Origin: Phymorhynchus buccinoides
Taxonomy: Eukaryota > Mollusca > Gastropoda > Neogastropoda > Raphitomidae
Direction of reading: 5' to 3'
DNA: 64,000 bases
Assembly (NCBI GenBank): GCA_017654935.2
Contig: CM065699.1
Location: 39,245,950-39,309,949, forward strand
Of this stretch, positions 58,301 to 64,000 are shown one piece after another. A program made the position numbers and the translations under genes. Each line of letters starts with the position of its first letter. Within the stretch, counting starts at the first letter, position 1. The notes under the pieces were generated by a model. That model saw nothing but the letters and a program-made list of their open reading frames with translations, searched no databases and was not told the DNA's origin.

Positions 58301-58618
58301 GGCCAGAAGCTGTACGTCATCGGGGGCAACATCGAGGACAGCTACGGGTTCCCCGTGCCCATCATCGCCATCGAGTGCTACTGCCCCGCGGCCAACCAGT
58401 GGACGCTGTGCCAGAGCACCTGCAACATCCGGGAGGCCGGGGCCAGCGTGCTGGACGGGAGGGTGTACATCGTGGGGGGCATCAACGGGGAGCACTACTA
58501 CTCCGACCTGCTGCAGCACTTCAGCCCCGCCAAGGACGAGCTGCACCTGGTGGAGAAGTTCCCCACCAGGATCTACGGGCGCGCCTGCTGCATCCTCACC
58601 CTGCCCCAGTATGTGTAG
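44814..58618 (+). CDS. BTB-BACK-Kelch protein (KLHL family), complete gene
   Basis: Five exons: 44814-45101, 47044-47172, 49571-49804, 53774-53989 and 57614-58618. Every intron is phase 0. Product about 623 residues. KLHL proteins are substrate adaptors of Cullin-3 ubiquitin ligases: BTB binds Cul3 and dimerises, BACK spaces, and the Kelch propeller binds substrate. Seen: Ala/Gly-rich N-terminus; BTB with LRNNDTLCDYSLFADGK and HKAAMAACSDYFRVMLTGDM; BACK with YLEMAITRDNCVDILNLAEL and LRLPLLTGEELVEK; then six Kelch blades with the GG doublets (MYACGG, LYAVGG, IYISGG, LYVIGG, VYIVGG). Start at 44814 chosen for the purine at -3; an in-frame ATG at 44706 would add 36 residues. The exact KLHL subtype is not resolved. 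Confidence 0.93.
45104..45262. repeat. (GA)n-rich tracts after KLHL exon 1
   Basis: Interrupted GA repeats starting inside the donor site context (gtgagagagag), and a purer (AG)n run at 45224-45255. Confidence 0.85.
45832..46160. mobile_element. TTAA-type MITE, CTCATTTGCATCGC family, left-truncated
   Basis: Matches other copies from ACATAAACAAAAG to GACTTGAATGAGTTAA. Followed directly by a copy of the CATTTGTATGTGGGTCAC repeat. Confidence 0.75.
46333..46530. mobile_element. Mariner-type MITE, CAGTGGAACC family, copy 5
   Basis: Left end degenerate, right end GGGAGGTTCCACTGTA intact. The next element (46532) begins two bases later. Confidence 0.7.
46532..46960. mobile_element. TTAA-type element, CCTCTTCACTGCGC family
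   Basis: TTAACCTCTTCACTGCGC left, inverse AGCAGCGAAAGGGTTAA right; 429 bp. Contains GACGAACG/CGTTCGTC short palindromes and a (TG)n tract. Lies in KLHL intron 1, about 85 bases before exon 2. Confidence 0.75.
47044..47172 (+). CDS. KLHL exon 2: BTB core
   Basis: 129 bases between acceptor gcttcag and donor gtatgt, phase 0/0. Encodes HKAAMAACSDYFRVMLTGDM and VELRGVTAGGLR, diagnostic for BTB. Confidence 0.93.
47175..47260 (+). repeat. SINE fragment adjoining KLHL exon 2 donor
   Basis: Contains GAGTTCGAACCTGGGTGCCG and GGGGATTTTTCG, as in the minus-strand SINE at 29400-29580. Begins within a few bases of the splice donor. Confidence 0.6.
47682..47975 (+). pseudogene. LINE ORF C-terminal fragment
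   Basis: Reads LQIPRYKLSTVGRHSFDASG, PTSWNKLPLSLRQRPSLSSF and KSNLKTHLFPRH, the end of a LINE ORF2. 5' part absent. Confidence 0.82.
48166..48383. mobile_element. Small CAGGGCT(T/C)CCA TIR element, copy 1
   Basis: CAGGGCTTCCAGGGACCCCC left, inverse ATTGGGAGCCCTG right, 218 bp. Interior has repeated GGGACCC/GGGTCC. The inverted copy is at 56239-56456. Confidence 0.7.
48450..49105 (-). pseudogene. LINE C-terminus with microsatellite-bearing 3' UTR, inverted copy
   Basis: Minus strand: HWLPVRRRIEYKLSLLCYK- and PSSWNRLPLPL-type blocks with stops, then AAAGTACTGTGCCCCTTCCA, a (TG)n tract, and AAGTGCTTGGGGC. Same arrangement as 32228-32700. Confidence 0.72.
49571..49804 (+). CDS. KLHL exon 3: end of BTB, start of BACK
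   Basis: 234 bases between acceptor gtgcgcag and donor gtgggt, phase 0/0. Encodes VVVDFVYTGMLALTVDNVEE and CVDILNLAELYSL. Confidence 0.93.
50540..51120. repeat. Dispersed repeat, inverted relative of 18780-19240
   Basis: Contains CTGAAAGGCAGGGGTCCAGG-type blocks and GTTTGAGTCTGATAAGCC. A poly-C run at 50979-50993. KLHL intron 3. Confidence 0.65.
51177..51718. mobile_element. TTAA-type element, CCCAATGACTCCC family
   Basis: TTAACCCAATGACTCCCGAT left, ATTATGAGAGGGTTAA right; 542 bp; TTAA both sides. Ends only loosely inverted. An internal open frame has no recognised domain. Confidence 0.6.
51777..52432. mobile_element. CAGGCATGGGAATT element with N-terminal finger remnant
   Basis: CAGGCATGGGAATTTTCCGC left, inverse CCAATTCCCATGCCTG right; about 656 bp, inserted in the CATTTGTATGTGGGTCAC repeat. 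It carries a + strand finger-domain exon remnant. Confidence 0.72.
51948..52200 (+). pseudogene. Transposase-type C2H2/BED-like finger fragment
   Basis: Frame reads NPWRWDWVAVVHE, a stop, then KVDLPGEARCIVCNKHVQYG and LTDHLVGKKHLEK. C..C...YG..G..AL..H.....H is the layout of the N-terminal finger in several animal transposase families. One in-frame TGA (about 52043) and no catalytic domain. Confidence 0.65.
52433..53425. repeat. Cluster of CATTTGTATGTGGGTCAC repeats
   Basis: Three copies in direct order (52433-52615, 52888-53100, 53268-53425), separated by other repeats including the inverted partner of 13687-13870 (52731-52890) and a CpG-rich segment at 53105-53267. Confidence 0.7.
53436..53480 (+). 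pseudogene. Partial duplicate of KLHL exon 4
   Basis: GTGGTGGTGGAGTCGGAGCA... to CTCTCGCCAG copies the first 45 bases of exon 4 with two changes, including the acceptor cctgtttcag. It breaks off into CTGTGATTCAAATGCGG and stops at once in frame. Located 338 bases upstream of the real exon. Confidence 0.85.
53516..53716. mobile_element. CAGACCTGTTTAC element, intact, 6-bp duplication
   Basis: CAGACCTGTTTACTC left, inverse GTAACAGGTCTG right, exact GCCTCC at 53510-53515 and 53717-53722. An unoccupied version of the same target is present at about 53190-53270. 201 bp, non-coding. Confidence 0.85.
53774..53989 (+). CDS. KLHL exon 4: BACK domain
   Basis: 216 bases between acceptor gtttcag and donor gtgagg, phase 0/0. 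Encodes LTSRQVASMLAANSLRVNSE, FELVLKWINFD and RLPLLTGEELVEK. Confidence 0.93.
54017..54094. repeat. (TG)n microsatellite after KLHL exon 4
   Basis: About 38 TG units starting 28 bases beyond the donor. Confidence 0.93.
54283..54351. repeat. (TC)n and (CA)n tracts
   Basis: Pure TC run followed by short CA run. Confidence 0.9.
54525..54790 (+). repeat. Dispersed (AAG)n-tailed element
   Basis: Contains the single 59-bp-type unit (CCTTTTTCCTTGCTTTGTAT...GCCCATTCTCCTGCCTT) and ends GGGAACGCAGAAGAAGAAG. Equivalent to 15265-15700. Confidence 0.7.
55271..55309. repeat. (GA)n microsatellite
   Basis: About 19 GA units in KLHL intron 4. Confidence 0.9.
55905..56190 (-). pseudogene. LINE ORF C-terminal fragment
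   Basis: Minus-strand reading contains YHSFFPSHTLREWNMLQAAL then PEVFRASL, the terminal SFFP...WN.L motif. Preceded by degraded sequence and followed by (CA)n. Confidence 0.65.
56239..56456. mobile_element. Small CAGGGCTCCCA TIR element, copy 2
   Basis: CAGGGCTCCCAATCGTCCC left, inverse CCTGGGAGCCCTG right; inverted relative of 48166-48383, similar length. Flanks AGAAC/AGAAT suggest a 5-bp duplication with one change. Confidence 0.7.
56749..56911. mobile_element. Mariner-type MITE, CAGTGGAACC family, copy 6
   Basis: TACAGTGGAGCCTCCCTTAT left, GGGAGGTTCCACTGTA right, TA-flanked, 163 bp. KLHL intron 4. Confidence 0.85.
57060..57245. mobile_element. Mariner-like MITE relic (TAAGACGCACC type)
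   Basis: Imperfect ends CAGTATACTGTCTTACGGAC and TTAGAAATACGGTACTGTA enclose CCTGAACCTTATAATATG, shared with 31569-31740. Confidence 0.5.
57614..58618 (+). CDS. KLHL exon 5: Kelch propeller and stop
   Basis: Acceptor tgtgcag. 334 codons, then TAG. Contains all Kelch blades with repeated GG doublets and the aromatic pairs CFRYDPRFDSWYEL and CYTPETDIWEDR. GC-rich compared with introns. The single large exon for the whole propeller is usual for this family. Confidence 0.95.
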   Translation: MSCVPEMRDIPECAALLTEAKDYHIVVSKQPLLQSQRTQVRSEHKSLVMCHAQNLESYTFSSQRMGFLRDATIPLYNPSVVVVDNFMYACGGKYDSTENNEIATARCFRYDPRFDSWYELTSMTEARKDFVVVALEGKLYAVGGQDENMVMCTVECFTIARNEWEMRASISNSCYGHAGAVCGGRIYISGGQRFSGCSNNVVCYTPETDIWEDRESMVNGRCNHVMVEAGQKLYVIGGNIEDSYGFPVPIIAIECYCPAANQWTLCQSTCNIREAGASVLDGRVYIVGGINGEHYYSDLLQHFSPAKDELHLVEKFPTRIYGRACCILTLPQYV

Positions 58619-58791
58619 CAGCAGCTAAGTGATGCTGGGGCTCCACTCACAGTACTGCCATACACCTTGACCCTAGTACTTGTACTTGTAGGCAACGTGG
58701 AAGTTCCCTAAAAGACACACGCACACATACACACGCACTCACTCACTCTCTCTCTCTCTCTCCAGTAAGCATCTTACAGCGACAAAACCCT

Positions 58792-60610
58792 CTAGGATCT
58801 ATGGGTGCGCCTGTTGCGCCTGCCCCGATATGTGTTGAAGAACATAGAAGTTCTCTCTGCCACAGTTCATGTGGACAACTAAGCGGCACTATCACTCTTC
58901 TCACAGTTCCGTACTTCGTGTCACTGTCAGTGTTGCCTGTGGGCGAGCCTGCTGCATTCGCACTGTGCCCGCCCCAAATGTGTCTGCAGTCAACATGGAA
59001 ATTCCCTAACAGGATCTATAGTGGGTCTTTTTCAGTCTGCCTCAGTATGTGTAGTCAACTAAGCGACACCACCGCCACCTGACTCGCAGTACCATACATC
59101 TTGTCAGCGTGTTATTATCTATGTGCGCGCCAGCTGCACCCTCATCCTGTGTGTGTGTGGAGAACTACATGTAAATGCCATCACTCCCTGACTTGCAGTA
59201 CCATACATCTTGTCAGCGTGTTATTATCTACATGCGCGCCTGATGCATCCTCATCCTCACTCTGTGTGTGGAGAACTACATGTAAATGCCATCACTACCC
59301 AACACGCAGTACCATACATCTCGTCATTATCTATGTGCGCGCCTGATGCATCCTCATCCTCACTCTGTGTGTGTCGAGAACTACATGTAAACGCCATCAC
59401 TACCCAACACGCAGTACCATACATCTCGTCATTATCTATGTGCACGCCTGATGCATCCTCATCCTCACTCTGTGTGTGTCGAGAACTACATGTAAATGCC
59501 ATCACTACCCGACTTACAGTACCATACATCTTGTCAGCGTGTTATTATCTACATGCGCGCCTGATGCATCCTCATCCTCACTCTGTGTGTGTCGAGAACT
59601 ACATGTAAACGCCATCACTACCCAACACGCAGTACCATACATCTCGTCATTATCTATGTGCGCGCCTGATGCATCCTCATCCTCACTCTGTGTGTGTCGA
59701 GAACTACATGTAAACGCCATCACTACCCAACACGCAGTACCATACATCTTGTCATTATCTATGTGCGCGCCTGATGCATCCTCATCCTCACTCTGTGTGT
59801 GTCGAGAACTACATGTAAACGCCATCACTACCCGACTCACAGTACCATACATCTTGTCAGCGTGTTATTATCTACATGCGCGCCTGATGCATCCTCATCC
59901 TCACTCTGTGTGTGTCGAGAACTACATGTAAACGCCATCACTACCCAACACGCAGTACCATACATCTCGTCATTATCTATGTGCGCGCCTGATGCATCCT
60001 CATCCTCACTCTGTGTGTGTCGAGAACTACATGTAAACGCCATCACTACCCAACACGCAGTACCATACATCTTGTCATTATCTATGTGCGCGCCTGATGC
60101 ATCCTCATCCTCACTCTGTGTGTGTCGAGAACTACATGTAAACGCCATCACTACCCGACTCACAGTACCATACATCTTGTCAGCGTGTTATTATCTACAT
60201 GCGCGCCTGATGCATCCTCATCCTCACTCTGTGTGTGTGGAGAACTACATGTAAACGCCATCACTACCCAACACGCAGTACCATACATCTTGTCATTATC
60301 TATGTGCGCGCCTGATGCATCCTCATCCTCACTCTGTGTGTGTCGAGAACTACATGTAAACGCCATCACTACCCGACTCACAGTACCATACATCTTGTCA
60401 GCGTGTTATTATCTACATGCGCGCCTGATGCATCCTCATCCTCACTCTGTGTGTGTGGAGAACTACATGTAAACGCCATCACTACCCGACTCACAGTACC
60501 ATACATCTTGTCAGCATGGCATTATTTACGTGCGTGCCAGTTGCACCCTCATCCTCACTCTGTGTATGTGGAGAAACTATACATGTAAATGCCATCACTA
60601 CCTGACTCGC
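58792..60610 (+). repeat. Tandem array derived from the KLHL 3' end
   Basis: About 14 units of roughly 105-113 bp, such as GCGCGCCTGATGCATCCTCA...ACTCACAGTACCATACATCT. Units align with the gene's own end, GCGCGCCTGCTGCATCCTCA through CACTCACAGTACTGCCATAC (58579-58666). Two more diverged, longer copies at 58792-58960 and 58975-59100 bridge gene and array; one still reads CTGCCTCAGTATGTGTAG like the real C-terminus. From 59476 a 323-bp three-unit block repeats. Confidence 0.88.
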
Positions 60611-61179
60611 AATGCCATGCACTTTGTGTCAGTGTTTTTACCTGTTTGGGGCCCATTCTGCTGTGAGTCCGTCATTGTGATAGCTTGTGTTGTATGTTTG
60701 GATGCTTGGGAAACCGCTGTTCTGTTATAATGTGACACATTTCCCCCCCCCCATAAACGTTGTAATGATGCACTGAAGTGACAGTAGTCTGATGGATTTG
60801 ATATGAATATGGCATGCAGATTTCTGTAGGAACTGAGGGTGTTTTTTTTAAATTATTATTATTTTGTTGTTGCATGGTATGAGTGAATTGAATATAATTG
60901 GTATAGTGAATTCTTATTTTGCATGGCATGTATGAATTTGGATAAAGATGTACATTTTTACAGAAATTTATAGTCAGCAGTATTTTGAGTTTAATGTTGA
61001 GTAACTAAAAGGAGAATATTGAAGTAAAAGAGATATTTAGAGTTTTCTTATTTTAGATTAATTGAAAAGGATATTTGTATCTATGTATGTTATGTATGCA
61101 TGTTTTTGTTTCTTAGTTTGCCTATTGCTCAAGAAACTTTCTGATTTTTAATTTCTTTCCTCTTTTGAGTCGTTGAGAA

Positions 61180-61185
61180 AATAAA
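61180..61185 (+). terminator. Polyadenylation signal AATAAA
   Basis: Canonical hexamer in the sense orientation of the KLHL gene, followed by GCTTTTT and an A-run at 61202-61215. Confidence 0.5.
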
Positions 61186-61500
61186 GACCAAGCCAGCTTT
61201 TTAAAAAAAAAAAAAATTCATTTTCTCATTTCTGTAATTTATGACATACGTGGTTGTTACGTTTGAAAAACAACAACAGTATTTTTGTAGTATTAGAATA
61301 TAACCAAATTTTTTAAGAAAATGACAAATGCATCATAGCAAATATTCATTCACCAAGAAAAAAATAACTTGCATGCTGCATGATTTTATTAGACTTCCTT
61401 AAAAATGTGCAAATCTACATTAAGAAAATTAAGAAAATAACATATTAAGTCAATTTTTATATCTTAATAATAAAATTAATAAAAGATTCTTATCCTTTTA

Positions 61501-61627
61501 GGCCAGCCACACATCCACTAAAATCGCACTACTGTACGATACGATACGATTCGATCACGTGATCTGAATGCGCCAATCACATTTGTTTGTGATCGAATTG
61601 TATCGTACAGTTTTAGTGGACTGGCTG
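61501..61627. mobile_element. Harbinger-like fold-back MITE
   Basis: Almost fully palindromic: CCACTAAAATCGCACTAC...ATACGATTCGATCAC against GTGATCGAATTGTATCGTAC...TTTTAGTGGACTGGCTG. TTA at 61498-61500 and 61628-61630. 127 bp. Confidence 0.8.
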
Positions 61628-61737
61628 TTAAGCGCTTCATGCTTAGAAGTAGAATTATTGTTCAGTTTATTACACGTACATTTATGTGGGCCTGTCAGAA
61701 CTTGGTTTTTAAAATGCCCCGTCTTGAGTAAAGTGCC

Positions 61738-61758
61738 CCCCCCCCCCCCCCCCCCCCC
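61738..61758. repeat. Poly-C tract
   Basis: About 20 C; precedes another copy (61780-61925) of the TTCCCCCA...CTCCTGCCTT dispersed element. Confidence 0.9.
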
Positions 61759-62032
61759 GGGGATGCTGGGGGGTCTTTTGTATAAATAGTTCCCCCATCT
61801 TCTGGAAGTTCTGTGCTTGTAACTTCCTCTAATCTGTCACTCTCTTTGACTCTGCCTTTTCCCTTTGCTTACTGTCATTTACTATCTTTCTGCCTTACCG
61901 GTCCATTCTCCTGCCTTTTTTCATGAAACACTTTCAAAAAACATTTCCTCCAGCCAAAGTCGGACTTGCTGGGCCTAACTATTTCTTAGTTAGGCGCATA
62001 ACGGCAGCAGGACGCATCTACACTCATAATTG

Positions 62033-62514
62033 CAGGGATGTGAGAGCTACGCGAAAGCGCGTAAATGCGCTTTTTCTATTCGACTAAAAACCCCCCTAAA
62101 AACACGTATAGAGAGAGAGATGATCGTACAGATTGTCGAGCAGTTTGTAGCATGAGTACATTCCCTTGACTGAATTTTGTAAGCTTCTCTGTGGTTGGCT
62201 GGTTACGTCCAATGGCAATGCATCATTTTTATGTGTTCGCTATGATTTCGAAGGAAGATTTGGATGTTTTCAAAGCTGTTGAGTGACTGTTTTATCGTCA
62301 ACCATGAACATTATTTATCACACCATAGATGTGAGGAAAGAAGAGATTGACAAAGGATGCCAACGCAAATTTGACAGGGATTGGACAGTAAGATCCGTGT
62401 AGACGAACCGCGAAAAAAAATGATGTCGGAGGCAAAGTCTCGTTCGAGTACTTTGACGATACCATCGACTACGCTTTTTTGTTTGGGGCTCTCTCACATC
62501 CCTGTAATTGACAG
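62033..62514. mobile_element. CAGGGATGTGAGAG element, 6-bp duplication
   Basis: CAGGGATGTGAGAGCTAC left, inverse GAGAGAGCC-to-CTCTCACATCCCTG right. Exact TAATTG at 62027-62032 and 62515-62520. 482 bp, no transposase recognised. Confidence 0.82.
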
Positions 62515-62681
62515 GAAACTGAGCGATCGAAGAAGAAGAAGAGTAAAGTGCAAGCCTGATTGGCATAGGAGCCTGGAGCGCTGTCTAACCCTCTTGTATT
62601 CGCTTTGGTTATAGAAGAAAAAAACACTTCTAGTGTTCAGGAACTTCCCCACGCGTGTTCGAGAAAATCTCTTTTGAAGCA

Positions 62682-62859
62682 CACAGTGGAACCTTCCTTA
62701 TAAGACATTAAAAAATCATCCAAAATGGTCTTATAAGGGAGGGGTCTTATGAGGGAGGTAATTTTAATACTTATAAAGAAGGGCAGTGTCTCAGAGAAGT
62801 AGGTCTTATATGGGAGGGAGTCTTATAATGGGAGGTCTTATAAGGGAGGTTCCACTGTA
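62682..62859. mobile_element. Mariner-type MITE, CAGTGGAACC family, copy 7
   Basis: CAGTGGAACCTTCCTTATAA left (TA mutated to CA), GGGAGGTTCCACTGTA right. Confidence 0.83.
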
Positions 62860-62997
62860 CCCTACAGTTACCATTGCATCACTGCGAGTGAGAAGCTTCT
62901 TCATAATGTGGGTATGATAAGTCAGAACGTTGTGCGTGGTGGAAAAGCATAAGAAGGGGGGCTCAGAATGGGGGCTAGCTACAGGTGGTTTCAAGGG

Positions 62998-63660
62998 CCG
63001 GCTTGAATACTTGGAGGCAACGTCTGGCCGACCGGTATTCTACTAGTCTGATGTCACCATTGTTGTGAACAGACTTGAAATTAAATTATTCAAATCAATC
63101 ATTCTGGCCGACCGGTTTGAATACTTGGAGGCAACTTCTGGCCAACCGGTTTGAATGCTTGGAGGCAACTTCTGGACGACCGGTTTGGGGCCGACTTGAA
63201 TACTTGGAGGCGACTTCTGGCCGACCGGTTTGGGGCCGACTTGAATACTTGGAGGCAACTTCCGGCTGACCGACCGGTTTGGGGCCGACTTGAATACTTG
63301 GACTTGGAGGCAACTTCTGGCCGACTGACCGGTTTGGGGCCGACTTGAATACTTGGAGGCAACTTCAACCGGTTTGGGGCCGACTTGAATACTTGGAGGC
63401 AACTTCCGGCCGACTGGTTTGGGGCCAACTAATACTTGGAGGCAACTGCCTGCCGGCCGACCGGTTTGGGGCCAACTTGAATACTTGGAGGCAACTGCCG
63501 GCCGACCGGTTTGGGATCGACTTGAATACTCGGAGGCAACTTCCGGCCGACTGGTTTGGGGCCGACTTGAATACTCGGAGGCAACTTCCGGCCGACTGGT
63601 TTGGGGCCGACTTGAATACTCGGAGGCAACTTCCGGCCGACTGGTTTTGGGCCAACTTGA
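62998..63660. repeat. About 45-bp GC-rich tandem array, roughly 14 copies
   Basis: The unit GGCCGACCGGTTTGGGGCCG plus ACTTGAATACTTGGAGGCAACTTCT varies from about 36 to 54 bp by small indels. 45 is a multiple of three and units lack stops, so both strands show ORFs, but indels scramble the frame. Confidence 0.88.
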
Positions 63661-63899
63661 ATGCAAGAGGGTTAAATTAAACTAATGGCACTTAGTAGAA
63701 ATCCAGGCTGAACCTGTGCTTTGTCTTCCTGTTTATAATTGGTTTTAGGTGGTGAGAAAATCAGTAAAATCTTTTGCTGTTTAGTTCTTGGATAAGTAGA
63801 TTAATGATAATACAACAATTAACATTAATAATATTAAACCTTACTGTTTTTATAATACTTTTGTGTGTGTGTGTGTGCATTACATCAATATTATTTCAA

Positions 63900-64000
63900 C
63901 ACCTTATTTTTCTGAATGTAAGACACCTTATTATAAGGCGCACCCCCCCCAATTTCACACAAAATTCAGATTTGATTATTCTATTTTCTTGCTATATTTA
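63900..64000. mobile_element. Mariner-like MITE, cut by window end
   Basis: CCTTATTTTTCTGAATGTAA and AAGGCGCACCCCCCCC match the left half of the family at 30722 and 31569. Confidence 0.55.

Larger units (their letters stand above)
58619..61200 (+). other. Probable KLHL 3' UTR
   Basis: No other gene in this stretch. An AATAAA at 61180-61185 with an A-run about 17 bases later is the first convincing polyadenylation signal after the stop. If used, the 3' UTR is about 2.6 kb and includes the whole gene-derived tandem array. Confidence 0.55.

Noticed and set aside
57458..58632. Long ORFs overlapping the Kelch exon in other frames (His/Leu-rich minus, Gly/Arg-rich plus)
   Set aside because: Shadows caused by high GC content in the real propeller frame, which has clear Kelch motifs.
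59476..60472. Repeated ORFs of 116-151 residues with CRELHVNAITT
   Set aside because: Spaced exactly by the 323-bp array period and derived from UTR/out-of-frame gene-end sequence; no start context or conservation argument.
62998..63680. Overlapping ORFs on both strands in the 45-bp array
   Set aside because: Open on several frames of both strands simultaneously with variable unit length; a property of the GC-rich repeat, not a gene.

Overview
The window is eukaryotic nuclear DNA from an invertebrate, most likely a marine gastropod mollusc. The animal origin rests on spliced genes with animal orthologues. The mollusc placement is an inference from repeat style: TTAGGG-type telomeric hexamers, abundant (CA)n/(GA)n, many TIR mini-transposons, LINE C-terminal fragments and (AAG)n-tailed short repeats. 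No single marker fixes the species. Nothing prokaryotic or CRISPR-like is present.

Three host genes were rebuilt exon by exon with matching splice phases. (1) Positions 1-5689, + strand: the 3' part of a membrane-anchored JmjC/cupin-type Fe(II) oxygenase gene, entering from the left edge. (2) Positions 30364 down to 10607, - strand: a complete eight-exon ADAT1 gene (tRNA adenosine-37 deaminase, about 813 residues). Its introns are packed with transposons, and a large repetitive insertion lies inside the deaminase domain. (3) Positions 44814-58618, + strand: a complete five-exon BTB-BACK-Kelch (KLHL family) gene of about 623 residues, with a long probable 3' UTR ending near an AATAAA at 61180. 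The three genes show no functional link to one another.

The rest is a dense, layered repeat landscape. It holds TA-flanked mariner-type MITEs (seven of one family), at least six families of TTAA-flanked piggyBac-like elements, TTA-flanked Harbinger-like MITEs, and CAG...CTG elements with 5- or 6-bp target duplications. There are about fourteen LINE 3'-end fragments from several clades (most strikingly 35590-36499, a reverse-transcriptase C-terminus with one stop codon) and tRNA-derived SINEs. Fold-back elements carry TTAGGG repeats inside. Tandem arrays occur at 12903, 16179, 25564, 33286, 59100 and 63000.

The most unusual features are listed here. A higher-order tandem array downstream of the Kelch gene was amplified from that gene's own last exon and 3' UTR. 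A second higher-order array derives from the C-terminus of a LINE. ADAT1 has 45-residue repeats inserted between its two zinc cysteines. Exon-fragment duplications occur in both the oxygenase and Kelch genes. Several nested insertions can be dated by their empty sites. A set of DNA-transposon relics keeps only the N-terminal module of its transposase.
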